Assembly (NCBI GenBank): GCA_028583405.1
Contig: CM053248.1
Coordinates: 27,922,769-27,986,768, forward strand
Length of the DNA: 64,000 bases
Reading direction: 5' to 3'
DNA from: Pogonophryne albipinna
Lineage: Eukaryota; Chordata; Actinopteri; Perciformes; Artedidraconidae
Below are positions 23,401-63,514 of this stretch, one piece after another. The position numbers and the translations under genes were made by a program. The number at the start of each line of letters is the position of its first letter. Position 1 is the stretch's first letter. The notes under the pieces were generated by a model. That model did no database searches. It was given only the letters and a program-made list of their open reading frames with translations, and had not been told where the DNA came from.

Positions 23401-23466
23401 CTTACATGTTCTTTATATAGATTTGATGTAAAAGAAACAAGTTCAATCAAATAAATATATACACTG

Positions 23467-24567
23467 TCATTCAGATTGATTAGTACTTCTGTTTCTTTTG
23501 AGAGGGGACGTCTTGGCATCACGTATCCATATAGATGTTTCTATGTAGAAAAGGAGAGATGCAACATGGGTACATGTTGATCCCAAACCAGCCTTGCAGT
23601 TGCAGTTAGCTGTGATGACTGCACCATCCTTCTTCATCAGTACCCACGGACATGTTGGCGGCAGCCCAATACTCTGAGAATGCAATACAAAAATATTATT
23701 GGATTGTTGACTATTTAGAACCACCTTGTCATATGCTAGGTAGCACATAACAGAAGCTGACAACCAAGAATAGGTTCACAACTTTTGGAATTTAAATATA
23801 TTGCAATATATAATAAAGCTTTATTTATAAAGCCCTTTTCATAAAGCACGTGTAGCTCAAAGTGCTTTACAATCACAAGTTAAAAATAAACTACGAGAAA
23901 TTCCCCTCAGATCAGATGTTAAGACCTTTACAGGTACATAGCAACAACATATATATACATATAACATTTTAAAAGGTTAAGAGACACGGCGAGGTAAAAG
24001 GTATGATAATAAAAATACATAATAAGACACAAGACTAAGTTAATTGAGGCAACAATATAAAACCCTATAAAATAAAGTAAACATATAGATACAACAAAAA
24101 TAAAAGCTGGTGTTTAAAAATGTCCACTGAGTTGGCCTCTGATATGTCTTGGTAGCGTAGTGGATAAAAGCAGCCTCACCCATTTTATTTTGGGGGACTT
24201 TAGGGATATTTAAAAAGCCAGCTGAAGAGGACCTCACGAAATATTTACTCACTTTTCCAGCTATTACAGCCACATCTCCTTGATATGCAACACAAACGTC
24301 GCGGATCCACCCGGATGTGAACTCTTTATGTGCCTAGAGTCCTTTGTACGCCTTCATTTCCTCCATGGTGTACAATGGAATAAGCGAAAAAACCAGGTAG
24401 TTCACGATATCACAGTAGGAAAGTGAAGGCCATGAATTTATATCCGTGCTGTAATCCTTAACGGGAATCAAATAAGGGTCCACCGAACCAATCGACGTAC
24501 ATTTTTCTCTGTAAACGGTCTTATCCTCCGGGTTTAGTGATTCGTAGTAGCCTTTCATTTTCGCCAT
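23467..24567 (-). pseudogene. SWIM zinc-finger protein of the ISL2EU-like element
   Basis: Exon one (24567-24253) starts MAKMKGYYESLNPED and contains YCDIVNYLVFS and MEEMKAYKGL. A TAG stop follows, and the same frame then continues AHKEFTSGWIRDVC to a GTGAGT donor at 24252-24247. The stop seems to replace a glutamate codon. A later exon (23673-23467) encodes CPWVLMKKDGAVITANCNCK and then GLGSTCTHVASLLFY. This is a SWIM finger with CxC...CxH ligands intact. In fish, proteins with this layout usually go on to a YqaJ-type nuclease; that part is not seen. A non-LTR fragment (23806-24140) sits in the intron. Confidence 0.7.
23806..24140. repeat. Non-LTR 3' tail-like fragment
   Basis: Starts with TTTATTTATAAAGCCCTTTT and then AAAGTGCTTTACA, the reverse complement of the tail seen at the 3' end of fish L2/RTE-like copies. 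It lies in the intron of the SWIM gene. No coding part. Confidence 0.5.
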
Positions 24568-24721
24568 TTTTGAACGCTCCCGCCAGTAGAGCAGTAGAGT
24601 GGTACTCGAAGATGTCTGACGCAAAATCCTGTGACGTCATTAGGAAGCCTCTATGGGTTATTGGGCCCAGGGCATAGACTTTATGGTCTATGGTCCAGAC
24701 GTATTGGCTGGTGGCATCATA

Positions 24722-27660
24722 CAACCCAGTCTCATGGCATTTCGTGTTCACCAACACGATTTTTAATCTATTGATTCGTGTTCACCAACACGATTTTCCC
24801 CTTTTTTTCGTGTTACACTGCACGATTTTAAAAGCTATGTATTTCTACTGGTAATGACGCTCATGGAAGCACGGCATTCGTTTGTGTCGGCTGCCCTTAA
24901 AGGCAATGTGAGCGTCCATTCTCATTGGATAACGGATAATTGTACAGCCGGAAGTAAGTATTTCCCTTACTGTCGATTGATTTTACAGTGATATCTGCAC
25001 TACTCATCGACTAAAAAACACCAGATTATCCTTGTTAATTACACAACATTGATTGGTTTAAATTGTGTGCAATGCTTTTGCATTTTTCCCCTTCGATTCG
25101 GAGAAACAAATATTTTTTCGGAGTAAAGGATAGCAGAAGACACTACACTACCCAGAATCCCCAGCTATCGTTTGGACTACACCATGTGCTCTGTTTGACA
25201 AACCCCATGATAGTCCTCAAGCTCTGTGATTGGAGAGTGTGCTCCGAGGGTTACGCTGAGACTCGAACAGCACTTGAAATGGGATGGAACCACGGCAGAC
25301 TGTCCAAAACTGGATTTGAACGGGTCCACCGCGTCCCCCCCTCCCCCACCCCGTCCCCAGACAGTTTCGCAATATGTTCTCTATCTATGGCACGTCTCTA
25401 CTGGGAGTTGTAGTTTTAAAAGACGTTTTCGTATTTCCCATAATAAGAAGTTGCCAGTATTAAACTGTGTACATCCCTGGAGGTTTAGGGGATAGGAAAC
25501 ACTCAAATTTAAAACATATAATTAATAAATGGGTGAAAATTGCTTGTGCCCATAATGGGCAGCATTAATATATATACACACATGCCAGCTAAGGTCAGAA
25601 GAGCTTTATTTAACAGCTGGTCTTATGTTTGTGACTCCTGTTGTTAATTGATAACATTACATTACATTAATTGATAAGCCTGAAACATGCACTTGTCAAA
25701 GTTCAGAGGCACATTTTGCAAATATGGCAGTAGCCATCGATCAGCTTAAGATAAGATATACTTTATTGATCCCAAGTTGGAACATTTGCGTTACATCAGC
25801 ATGTGTAACAGTTGTAAATATGCAGTGGTGTTTATTTGTAAATCATTTAGTATAATCACACAAATTCTGTGTTTTATATTCTGTGTTCTTTATTTATTGA
25901 TTGTTCAATACCTGACAAGGCCGGAGATGAAATATCTACATACATCTTATAAGAGTATAATACATTATGTATAATATCAGTTAAAATAAGTGCTTCAACA
26001 TAGTTAACATTGCTTGAGGTATGCACAAATATTGATAGATGTCTTGTAATGCACTATTGAGGAACCTGCGACCCAAGTTTTTCATTCAATGCATAACTAC
26101 ACCATAGTTGTGTGGGCCTATATGATATGTCAATAAACCTTAGACAATCTTGAAATCTTGAAAGGGATGTGCAAAATAGTCATTATATACAGTCTTTAAT
26201 TAACTATTAGTAGAGAATAACGAGTAATGAATATACTTTATAGGGATCCTATTAATATCTAATAATAAAAATAATGAAATTCAATAACATGCTTTAACCA
26301 CTAGGTGTCCCTTTATATCAGCTGTGCACCTTTATGGTGTAAATACAGCCTATCTACCAATTGGATCAAATATAAAAGTCAGTCGAATTAGTGTTGATAC
26401 TGCAAGGAGACGTATTGTGTGAAAAGAAATGTAAGATGTTGTTTAATGGCTGATATATTTATGATCCACGTCACGTTTTCAGTTCCTCATGTTTGTCTAG
26501 AAGTCTTCTCATCAGGGCTCTATAAATACAGAACTACGGCAGATATGTAATATTTAATGCGGCCGAACCGTGTATTACAATGCCATTATGTGATGACTTT
26601 CAAAGAGAAAAGCAAGCACACTCGGAATAAAGTATTATTTTATTTTTTAAAATGTTTTCGGTCTGTTTCCGGTATTTGTTAATGACGATGTGCTGTGAGA
26701 TGTGAGACTGGAATTGCACAGGGGAAAATAACGTAGGCTATCTTTAGATGCGGATTTTGTTAAACTAATATGTTTGCGCTGTGGACCAACACTATACATT
26801 GACGCGAAAGGGGGTAGCAATAAAGATAACACCATTAAACAGTTACACAACATAACAGAAATAATATCGATAGCAGCGTCCCTAGCAACCACCTTGGTAA
26901 CAATGAAAACGTTCGATGGACGCAATTTCCTGAAGTAATCTTCGTAATAACTAGCAAACTAAAGATCATGTACATCCACTGCACACATAATCTGAAATAA
27001 CAACTCATATTTCTCGCATCAAATGACATCAACACGCATTTTAATGGCCAAACTAACTTTAAAATAGGCATTTTCCACCGAGAATAAAACGAAGTGGTTT
27101 TTTTTTCTGCAGGGAGAAATTTGAAGATCACGTGACATAGACGCCAGCCATTGGAATGAATGGTGAAAAAAAACGGGGTTTGTCAAACAGAGCACATGGT
27201 GTAGTCCAAATGATAGCTGGGGATTCTGGGTAGTGTAGTGTCTTCTGCCATCCTTTACTCCGAAAAAATATTTGTTTCTCCGAATCGAAGGGGAAAAATA
27301 CAAAAGCATTGCACACAATTTAAACCAATCAATGTTGTGTAATTAACAAGGATAATCTGGTGTTTTTTAGTCGATGAGTAGTGCAGATATCACTGTAAAA
27401 TCAATCGACAGTAAGGGGAATACTTACTTCCGGGTGTACAATTCTCCGTTATCCAATGAGAATGGACGCTCACATTGCCTTTTAAGGGCAGCCGACACAA
27501 ACGAATGCCGTGCTTCCATGAGCGTCATTACCAGTAGAAATACATTGCTTTTAAAATCGTGCTGTGCAACACGAAAAAAAGGGGAAAATCGTGTTGGTGA
27601 ACACGAATCAATAGATTAAAAATCGTGTTGGTGAACACGAAATGCCATGAGACTGGGTTG
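24722..27660. mobile_element. Fold-back element A with about 490-bp inverted arms
   Basis: Left arm 24722-25209 and right arm 27173-27660 are inverted copies with scattered differences. The ends read CAACCCAGTCTCATGG inward. The flanks CATCATA (24715-24721) and TATCATA (27661-27667) match at 6 of 7, or 7 of 8 if the terminal G is counted. Near the ends the word TCGTGTTCACCAACACGA, itself palindromic, occurs twice. The interior shares long segments with element B (54051-57934), partly in the opposite orientation. No transposase was recognised. Confidence 0.8.
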
Positions 27661-27667
27661 TATCATA

Positions 27668-30600
27668 ACATGTAAACGTTTTTACTGTAAAGCCTATATT
27701 TAAAAAAATAATATGAATCCCATGAAAACAATTATAACCAAACATAATAAATTCATCCTACACACAAATAAGCAAAATGCATGTTTGTTTTAAGAAAAGA
27801 TTAAGCCTTTGTGTTAAATTAAACAGTATATTCGTGACCTGTTTTTACAGATTTACTCAAGATGTCCTCGGCTCTGCCATCCTTGTTGTTGCTGTAAGGA
27901 TCCTCATTGCTTTCAAAGAAGACGTCTAGATGCCTACAGCATGACAATGAGGTTTGTGGGATTCACAACAGGATGTTGGATGTGGCGAGAAAAAACTTTG
28001 TCCCCAGGTCTATTTCTCTTTTGTCAGTTCGGATAAGCTCTGAAGCAGGGCTTTAGCAGAGAGGCCCCTCTCTGTAATGTCTTTCCCACCACTTTCCTTT
28101 CAGTCCTCATCATCTCTTGACTTCACTGCTCTTCCTTCCTATCGTACTTCAGGGGCTTATTAATTTGTGGGATGTTTGTCACAAGTCTCTGAGTTAAGTC
28201 CAAAGTTTATGCCCTTTGACCATGACAGCCAGGGTAGAAAATGTCACGATCACCACATCTCCTGCTCGTAACTCTCCGATGATCCTTCAAGCTGAGTTGA
28301 AATGAAAAATATGTTTGAAACACAGCTCTGTGTCTCACTGTTGTCATTGATTAAGGTCTTGAGATAACACAAAAGAAATATTTGGGTAAACAAGTTTAGG
28401 CAACAAACATTTGCTATCCATCATGTCGACCAAGTGCTCTGATAGCCTGCCAGTGTTTGAAGAGGCTGTGTGAGGCCCAGTCGTGGCATCGATGAGGGAG
28501 TTAGCAAAGAATGCAAAACCCAACGGATCTTTATAAAATAATTGGTGAGATTTGTTAGAGAAAATCAATAATATAGCACTTATTTTTACAAAAGTAAACG
28601 GAGGCTGTACACTGAAGAGTCCTGTTCGCATATATTGCATAACATTTGTGGGGTATTAAAGGTTCAGCCCAAAACATCTGTTTGTGATATACAGTGCTAT
28701 GCGGTTTTATCTCTTTTGGACGCATATTTTGGATATGAAATGGTCCCTGGCCTAGCTCACTGATAGCCATGCTCCTTTCTTCACACAGTCTACAAAGCTA
28801 AGCTATTCTGATGGCATCTGCAAACAGCTAGTTACCTCCAAATATTGTCCAGTGTCTTAAAGCGCAATTACTTTTTTATTTCTGCATGTTTGCATCCTGT
28901 TTGTTTGTACTAATTGTTCTGTTTAGTGTTAGCAAGTCTGTTTATGGCTGAATATATCAATGCAGCAATGTTCTTTATCAGAACTATTAACAATGGAGGA
29001 TCGGCTAAACCAGATGTTTGTTTGTTGTTTGTTTTTTCTGTCCTACAAGACCCTCTTGTGTCCTTGCAGTTTCGTCATAGTTCAACAAGGTTTGTTGCTT
29101 GGCATTAACTCAAACCCCTGAGTCAGGCCAAGCATTTCAGAACCAGAACAAAACAGGCATCAGTGTGTCAACAATGTCCTGGGTAATTAATTCTACAATA
29201 ATGCTTTGAGACACAACATTTTACAGCAAACTTCAATAAAGGACACACAACAGCTAAATCACATTGTATTACATTTGATGGCACTCATGCAGATTCCTAC
29301 TTCTATCATGATGCTGTTGTAATTTAGAACTGTCACTCTTAGTAGATGTGAACATCTGGCCTGTTTCGGACACAGCCAGCTGGAAACTGTCCTAGTCTCG
29401 GTGAATGTGGACAAAGGATTAGAAACACAGGTGTTCAGGAAGTGAGCGTTTTCACGGAGGAAACTGAAACGCACAGGGAGCCAGGCCACCGAACAGTAAA
29501 ACTGACATCTTTACACAGAGCAGCTTGAGGACAAAGTGTATAATGATTAGATAAAGAGCATTTTCATCGCCGAAGAGTCCTGAAAGGAGGGACATTCCTA
29601 CAACCTCCCCAAACAGCAATAAATTGTCCAAAATGATAGGACTATGACAAATGTAATAGTTTCTGCAGGGATCTTAATACATTGCATACATTGACAGAGT
29701 CCTTGCATGAAGTAGAAAACCAGAAAAGTACGATATAACCAGTGAAAATCGCAGATGTCAAAAGCAGTTTTCGTCTAAATTCGCCTAAATATTGTAAACT
29801 CTGTACGTTCACAAGTTATTCTTCACATACCAGTGAAAACATTTGCTTCTGAAATCAAGTAGAGCTACTTCACAGGAATGTGGCTTCACGTCAGTTCTTT
29901 ACTTGGCCCATAAGGGGCAGCGGAAACAAGCTGTAAACACAACACTGACATACTGTTTTATCACCTTTAAATTCACATGCATGGCAAACTTGTTAGCAAC
30001 ATGTAGCTTATATACTCTTCCAACAGCTATTGAAAATTAACATACATTTGGAGTTGTGCTTCTGACCATCGGGAGAATGCAAACCCAAAATTATCTCTGC
30101 TTTAATAATAACTAATGATCCAGTCCTGTAAGGGAAACTGGCTTCCATATTCATCTGTGCTCATGCTATTTGCCAGAGCCATAGCGTGTAAATGTAGTCA
30201 CATGCTGGTGGGCTGTCTGAATATCAATGCAATCATAAGTTCCACTTCACGTAATTCAACATCTTCTCTGTTAATATCATACACTCATTCACTTGCAGTA
30301 CACATTATTCTCTATGTCTCTTTAGTAGAAATGGTTCCATAACTGTATTTTTACAAAATATCAAGTTTGATTTGCTTTGATTCTCTGTGTAGTCATTACA
30401 AAACCTCACTGTGCTGTACTAATCAGGATCAAGTATACTGTACAATGTCTATAAATAGAACTGTTAACGTAACCTGATCAAATGAACTGATTCAAAACAT
30501 CTGACATTTTTGGAGTATTACACACCATGAAAGCAATATCACTACCTGAAAGTTTACACTTTTGATAATTAGACCAATACAAAATGGCTTATGTATTTGG

Positions 30601-33330
30601 CTTGAGCGTTAAAGCAGGTTTTTTTTTTTTGAGTTTCCAGAAGAAAACCAGGAGAGCATAAGTTAATACAGACTTCAACACTCAAAGCATACTGCTCTGC
30701 GTGTGTGTGCCGGTCCAGCAGATTGACCATCACCCCTTTTCACACAGTTTCCATGGACACAGGGGAAGTATTTCTGAGAACAACAACAGCCTATTATCTT
30801 CCTCTGTGTTCAGAAATGGCCAAAGATACACTGTCTTGAACCAAGTTTGGACGTACATACAGCAAATACTTCCCTAATGTGTTTCAAAATCCATAGCATT
30901 GCACATATGTGAAGAACACTGCAACCAGCCTTAATTTACTTGTTTCTTGTACCTTTTATATCAAATGAAATAGCGCAAACATGAATCCAAGAATTGACTG
31001 TACCAACAACAGATAATAAAACAACAAAAATGTCCCCAATTGAGTGTTCAAAATAAACAATGGGCAATGAACCAATAGGCCTATAGTCAATATTTGTGTC
31101 AAATCACCCAACCCTACTGCCTGTTTGCATATCAATAATGATAAGTGATGAGATTCATCCATCATGAAATGCACACAATTTAAAGTAGTATATCCAAGGA
31201 TGGTATATGACAGTTTTCAGATCCATAAATGTGTTGAATTACATTATGGTGGACATGTAAGTAAATAACTTTAAAAGACAATGCGTGTTTGTCCCTGTCA
31301 AGATGTGTACTTGTTTGCCTAAGTCACTCTCAGAATGTATTCGAAATATTGGCCACGAGCCAGTTTGACACACACAAGGTTGTGTTTGATGGATGATCGC
31401 AAAAAAAGGTTTGCGTGCATGCAGTTGTGTCTGTGTGAGTACAGGATGTTTAAAATGTGTTCAACACACACAATCAGATGATTTCCTTATACAAACATGT
31501 AGATCCCTTAAATTGTAAGCCTTCATTAGCTTTGTATTTCTCACGTTGAGACCCAATTGTCACCAAGTACACATTGATTGTCAGGGAACACTTGGCCTTG
31601 ACATGTCCTGCTCCATATTACAGTACCATTGTTCATTATTCTCTACTCCCTTAGATTCTCCATCTCAAACCAGTCTCCCTTTTCCATCAATTGCAAGGTG
31701 CCAAAGCAGCAGCAGCAGCAGGGAGGAGGGCTATTTGCCACTGAGCCTCTAACCTGTCACTCTGGGCGCTGACGTCCTATAAATGAGAATTAAGCCAGGG
31801 ATTTTCTCCCTATAGGAGATTATGGAGAACGGCAGGAGCCATCACTCTACTACCTTGGGTGTTCTTCTCTCAGAAAGACAGCTATTGTCACAACATCCCT
31901 GCCTCAAGCTGCTCTGTTCCACAGCCTGATAAGCGGCTGTTTGATGTGCTTACTTCAGACTATAGCAGGTGTTTTAATTCAGACATTTTGGCTGTTTCAG
32001 ACTGCAATTTAAGTAAAACATTTCATGCTTTAATAAATGTTGACCGTGTCTAATTAATTTTAAAACTACAGTTCATACTGTATATCCTGTAAACGCCATG
32101 TGTGTAGTGGTAGAGATCATGCAACCATTGGATGATAAATTAAGTCCATATTTAGGGGTTTTCTTTAAGCAATTTCAATAGAATTTTGAAATGATTCACT
32201 TAAAATGTCAAAAGATAGATACACTAATACATACTACAAAACAAATTGGTACATAAAGGGCAAACTACTTTGCAAACTACTAAGTGGTTTTTGTTTCCTT
32301 ATCTCTTTTTGATAAAAGTTGTAAACCAATTAAAACAACAAAAGTTCTACCAGAAGGTCCCTCCCAAAAGATTTCAGAAATCTTAAAAATCCCCTCTAAA
32401 ATGCATTAATAACAAGTGTAAATTTGCTAGTTGGATTCTGGTTGCTGCAGTATTTCTTATTGAACGCAAGGAAAGAAATACAGGGCTAAGGGCAGAATAA
32501 ACCGAATAACAGTCCAAACACGAGGTAATTAAAGCTTGGCTGTATATGTGCTAGATGTTGTAAGTGCTGAGGCATAATTGGACAACAGAATGTACAGTAT
32601 GTGAAAATGAAAAAGCCCTGAGGCTGTATTCATGAAGCTTCCTTCTACAAAGAGTTGTTCCTAGTGATGAAGAAAATTCTCAGAATCCTGACGTTTGCTT
32701 AAAAAGAATTCCCCTTGAGTAGATCTTGTGTTGAATGTTATTAACAAAGCATCTTGGCCCTTATGAGAGGTGCTAAGGTGAAATGATTAGGAGTGCTGCA
32801 TCCCCTGCAACCCTTGTGGTCTGCCCCACTAAACCACTGACACACAGTGAGGTTACCGTCTTGAAATGGTGGCAAACACTGAACAGACTGACAGACTGGT
32901 TTAGACATCCTTAACCATGCCATAATGTAATTGCTCGTGAAATGTAGACCTGCCTCCAGAGGCATCACGGCCACAGTGTGGTCATGCATTAGGGGAAACC
33001 TGACACCTGACACATGAGTTGCAGTTGTTTTTACGGTGTGCAGGGAGGAAAGGATATTTCACCCAGACGGGTTCAGTCTAGATGAGGAGTGGGCGAACAT
33101 CGAATGCCTGCCGCGCTGGCAAAAGACTCTGCCAGCCGTGCTGCCTCGAGCTGTCCACCCACTCCACAGATCCTGATCCTCAGTGATGTGCCTGCAGCCT
33201 CTGCCTCCTTTAACCACCATTCAGAAGCTCTCAGTCTCAGGTGTAAAGTCTGATTTCCATACAACATATTCAAACCTTTCTGCGTGTACTGTCAATCCCT
33301 ATCAGTTATTATGGAACGAGCATTTATTTA
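27668..33330. other. Intergenic spacer, nothing recognised
   Basis: AT-rich DNA read on both strands without a coding region, RNA gene or clear repeat. The open frames are short and composition-driven. An AGC run lies at about 31710-31723. A TGACGTC word followed by TATAAAT at 31770-31784 is noted but unsupported. Confidence 0.45.
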
Positions 33331-33339
33331 TTTTTTATT

Positions 33340-33582
33340 TTTTTTAAAACATTTTTTTTTAATATACTTTATTAATCCCCGTGGGGAAATTGTTTCTCTG
33401 CATTTGACCCATCCTGTGTTAGGAGCAGTGGGCTGCCATTTTTGAACGGCGCCCGGGGAGCTGTGTAGGGAACAGTGCCTTGCTCAGGGACACCTCGGTA
33501 GCACTTGGTCTTGCCGGGACTTGAACTGGTGACCTTCCAATTGCCAAGCCAAGTCCCTATCGACTTCGCCACCACCGCCCTT
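33340..33582 (-). mobile_element. tRNA-derived SINE, reverse orientation
   Basis: Read on the minus strand it begins GGTGGCGAAGTCGATAGGG, passes a B-box-like CCAGTTCAAGTCCC, and ends near 33360 with CCCCACGGGGATTAATAAAG. A tRNA-like head with B box and an A/T-rich tail fit a SINE. Fish SINEs with this GGGGATTAATAAAGTAT-type tail are familiar to me, but the family name was not checked. Confidence 0.6.
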
Positions 33583-33617
33583 GGTGGTGGCGAAGTCGAT
33601 AGGGACTTGGCTTGGCA
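33542..33617. repeat. Perfect 35-bp inverted repeat (hairpin) at the SINE head
   Basis: Bases 33542-33576 and 33583-33617 are perfect reverse complements with a 6-base spacer. The first 35 bases of the SINE head are thus repeated in inverted orientation. Confidence 0.95.
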
Positions 33618-33619
33618 GA

Positions 33620-34900
33620 CGGGGGCAACCAGAGTGTTACGGGATTATAATCTTTGCCTTAATTAGCCTTGCCTTAGGTTGACAACATGTCCAAAGCTGC
33701 ACTTATTAGTTGTGCAAATGTTCAGTTGAATCCCACTACTCCTTAAGACTTAATTTAGGCTTTCAAAGTCTCTGCTTAGAATTAACTCCAAGTGTTTGAT
33801 ATAACAAGTTGGATCCGTATGATCAAACCTATTTCTTACTCAAGGTTAGAAATCTATCAGACAAATATGGTTTTAATCAAGACTACTGGCTTTGTTATTG
33901 TCTTCTTGTGAGGCTAAATTAGCTGCTGCAGTCATGTTTGTGTGTGTGTGTGGGAGAGAGAGAGAGAGAAAAGGAGAGAAAGAGTGTCATGATGGAAAGA
34001 CAACGTTAATGTGATGAGGTGTGACATGCGGGGCATTACTCCATCCCTTTGTTGGAACGTGCCCGGACGCTCCAGAGAGAGTTTGTTCGACTCATTTTCA
34101 GCAGCCTGTTGATGTGTAAATTACTGCAGAGTCCAAACAGGCCCTGGCAAAAACTAGAAAACCCTCTGCAAATGAGGAGGCTTGAAGAAGAGCAACAAGT
34201 TATTTACTCTCCCCAGAAAAGGGATATCATTTAGTGTTAGAGGACATTCAAAACCCAAAGGGCACTTTGTACTAAACCTTAACATCTGTGTAATTTTCTT
34301 TTCAGGGCAGATGACTGCTACTGTTTTTTTGGGAACTCATATTCCTTTGCCAGTTTGGACTTCCAACACACTTCTGCGTGGATCAGGGAACTCGCCTCTG
34401 CTTCTCCTTTGGACAAATAACGTTGCAAAACTGGTTAAGAGCAGTTTACGTCGATTCCCCTGCAGGAAAGAAGAAACTTACCTCATCGTAAAGCCTGCCC
34501 CAGACAGAGTGGGAGGAGATGGAGATGAAAGCAGATCCCAAATGTGTCAATGTATGATCCCCAGAGTGATTTCCATCCCTTTTTCACTCCTGTCCACACT
34601 AATAAAATAACTCAGCAATGTGTCAGCAGCCTGGACTGGTTTTTAATCTATAATAGAAATAGTTTTTTTCTTTTTTGAGTCACCTGCCAGCATCTAAAGG
34701 AGAGAACTTCACTGTCTGTCTCCCTGCCTCTTCCCTCTCCTCTCCCTCATCTCCTGCTCTCTGCGTTTCTCCCTCCCTCACTGCATTTTTCCCAGACTGC
34801 GCCGTCAATGGACCCTCTGGCTCCGCTCCTTTCGTCAGTGACTTGGAGCGCTTTGAGAACTTTGTGAACTCTCTGCGTTGGAGTGGAAAGGGGAGAAGTT
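33620..34900 (+). other. Upstream region and likely 5' UTR of cpxm2
   Basis: No gene. GT and GA runs lie at 33938-33975. From about 34700 the DNA becomes pyrimidine-rich and then CAG-rich, as expected near a transcript start. No TATA box could be assigned with confidence. Confidence 0.4.
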
Positions 34901-34901
34901 G

Positions 34902-34970
34902 ATGGGACGCAGCCCTGCAGCAGCAGCAGGCTCCTCGGGAGACGACATCAGGACTCACAGCTGGAGATAA
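34902..34970 (+). promoter_or_regulatory. Upstream ORF in the cpxm2 leader
   Basis: An ATG-started frame of 22 codons ending in TAA 12 bases before the cpxm2 start. If transcribed it could lower translation of the main frame. Its presence in the mRNA is inferred from position only. Confidence 0.35.
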
Positions 34971-34982
34971 TCCCCCCGGGTC

Positions 34983-62373
<27,391 letters not shown>

Positions 62374-63329
62374 TAGGATTTAAGCATATAACGATTCATT
62401 TTTCGTTATATGCTTGAATCTTAACCAAAAACAATATCTGTTTTGTGCATATTTCTTTTCCTTCATCTCTAAAATGTGTAAGCTTAGAGTTTGCAGCAGA
62501 GGCTCGTCACTTTATTCCTCAGGAATGAGTCACTCTGACATTGCATTCATATTCCAGGTAAACATAGTATAAACAGCACAAACAAAAGCAGCTGGAGCCG
62601 GTTAAAGCCTGACTCACGTCTCAGTCATAGCTCGTGTTGTTGTGGCCTCCTGCTCTGAATTTTACTATTGATTATGAGTCCTCAAGGCAATCTCTGCTGA
62701 TGCCTAAAAAATGCAGCATCCAGAGCCAAAGTAGTTCTGTACTTAGAGCGTGAAATCGAATGGCCACAATGACATTAGCCTTTATTATTCCTGGAACTCA
62801 AAACAAGCCACTGTTTCCTCTTAAAAAATATATATTTTAGGCTATTTTTTTTCAAACAAAAAGTTACCTCTTCAGCTGCTTTGAATGTTCTTTGGGATCC
62901 TTAAAAATAGACATTTGCAAAGCAGTTGTTCTCCCAAGTTAATGCGTTAATAACGTGTTAACGCAAAAAAAAATTAACGCCACTAATTATTTTAACGCGA
63001 TTAACGCATGTGGATTTTTTTTCCACGGCCGCCCCGTAGTTTCAGAGCGCATCGAGTTTAAAATACCATCTACAAGCTGATGCCGACAGCTCCGCTCCTG
63101 CTGCCCGCTTGCAGCAGACCACACTTCCACGCTCACCGGCAGGCACCGACTGGCTATTGGGAGGACCGGGAGGGTGTGTGTATGTGTGGCCCGAGCGAGC
63201 GAGAGAGAGACCTTACGTGCATTGTTGTTGTTAGCATCTGGTGCTAGCTAGCTGCGCTAACGGATATAAGGAGCTGTTTAAATTAAAACAGAGGAGCGAC
63301 ATTTCGCCACAACTGCGCCGAGCACTTGA

Positions 63330-63469
63330 CTTTATGCAGGTAGCCAGACAGTGGGACATTGTACGAAAAGTCAGCACACTCAGCACGGATAGTGCGCAAC
63401 ATGATTGCAGCGTCCAGGCAGCTCCCGTTCGAGCATATGCCTTGAGTTGCACATAGCTCCAACGATCCA

Positions 63470-63470
<1 letters not shown>
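63330..63470 (+). pseudogene. hAT transposase fragment
   Basis: Encodes WDIVRKVSTLSTDSAQ and, after a one-base frame change, MIAASRQLPFEHMP. This matches the core of hAT transposases around a catalytic aspartate (TTDNARN-like). Everything else of the protein is gone. Confidence 0.6.

Positions 63471-63513
<43 letters not shown>
63469..63513 (+). repeat. (CA)n microsatellite
   Basis: About 22 CA units inside the hAT remnant. Confidence 0.95.

Positions 63514-63514
<1 letters not shown>

Larger units (their letters stand above)
20883..24652. mobile_element. ISL2EU-like DNA transposon with THAP and SWIM genes, decayed
   Basis: The ends match as inverted repeats: AGAGGCTTTACATATGACGT on the left against AGAGGCTTCCTAATGACGTC read inward from the right. 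Both are flanked by AT (20881-20882 and 24653-24654). It carries a THAP protein gene on + and a SWIM-finger protein gene on -, facing each other. Fish elements of the ISL2EU type are known to carry two genes and 2-bp duplications; the assignment uses that knowledge and was not searched. Two non-LTR fragments (22575-23400 and 23806-24140) have inserted inside. Confidence 0.65.

Noticed and set aside
31770..31784. TGACGTC followed closely by TATAAAT, as a possible cpxm2 promoter.
   Set aside because: It lies over 3 kb upstream of the start codon with no linked exon; a chance match is more likely.
33542..33582. A true tRNA gene.
   Set aside because: Only a B-box-like segment is convincing and a SINE tail follows; no cloverleaf could be drawn.
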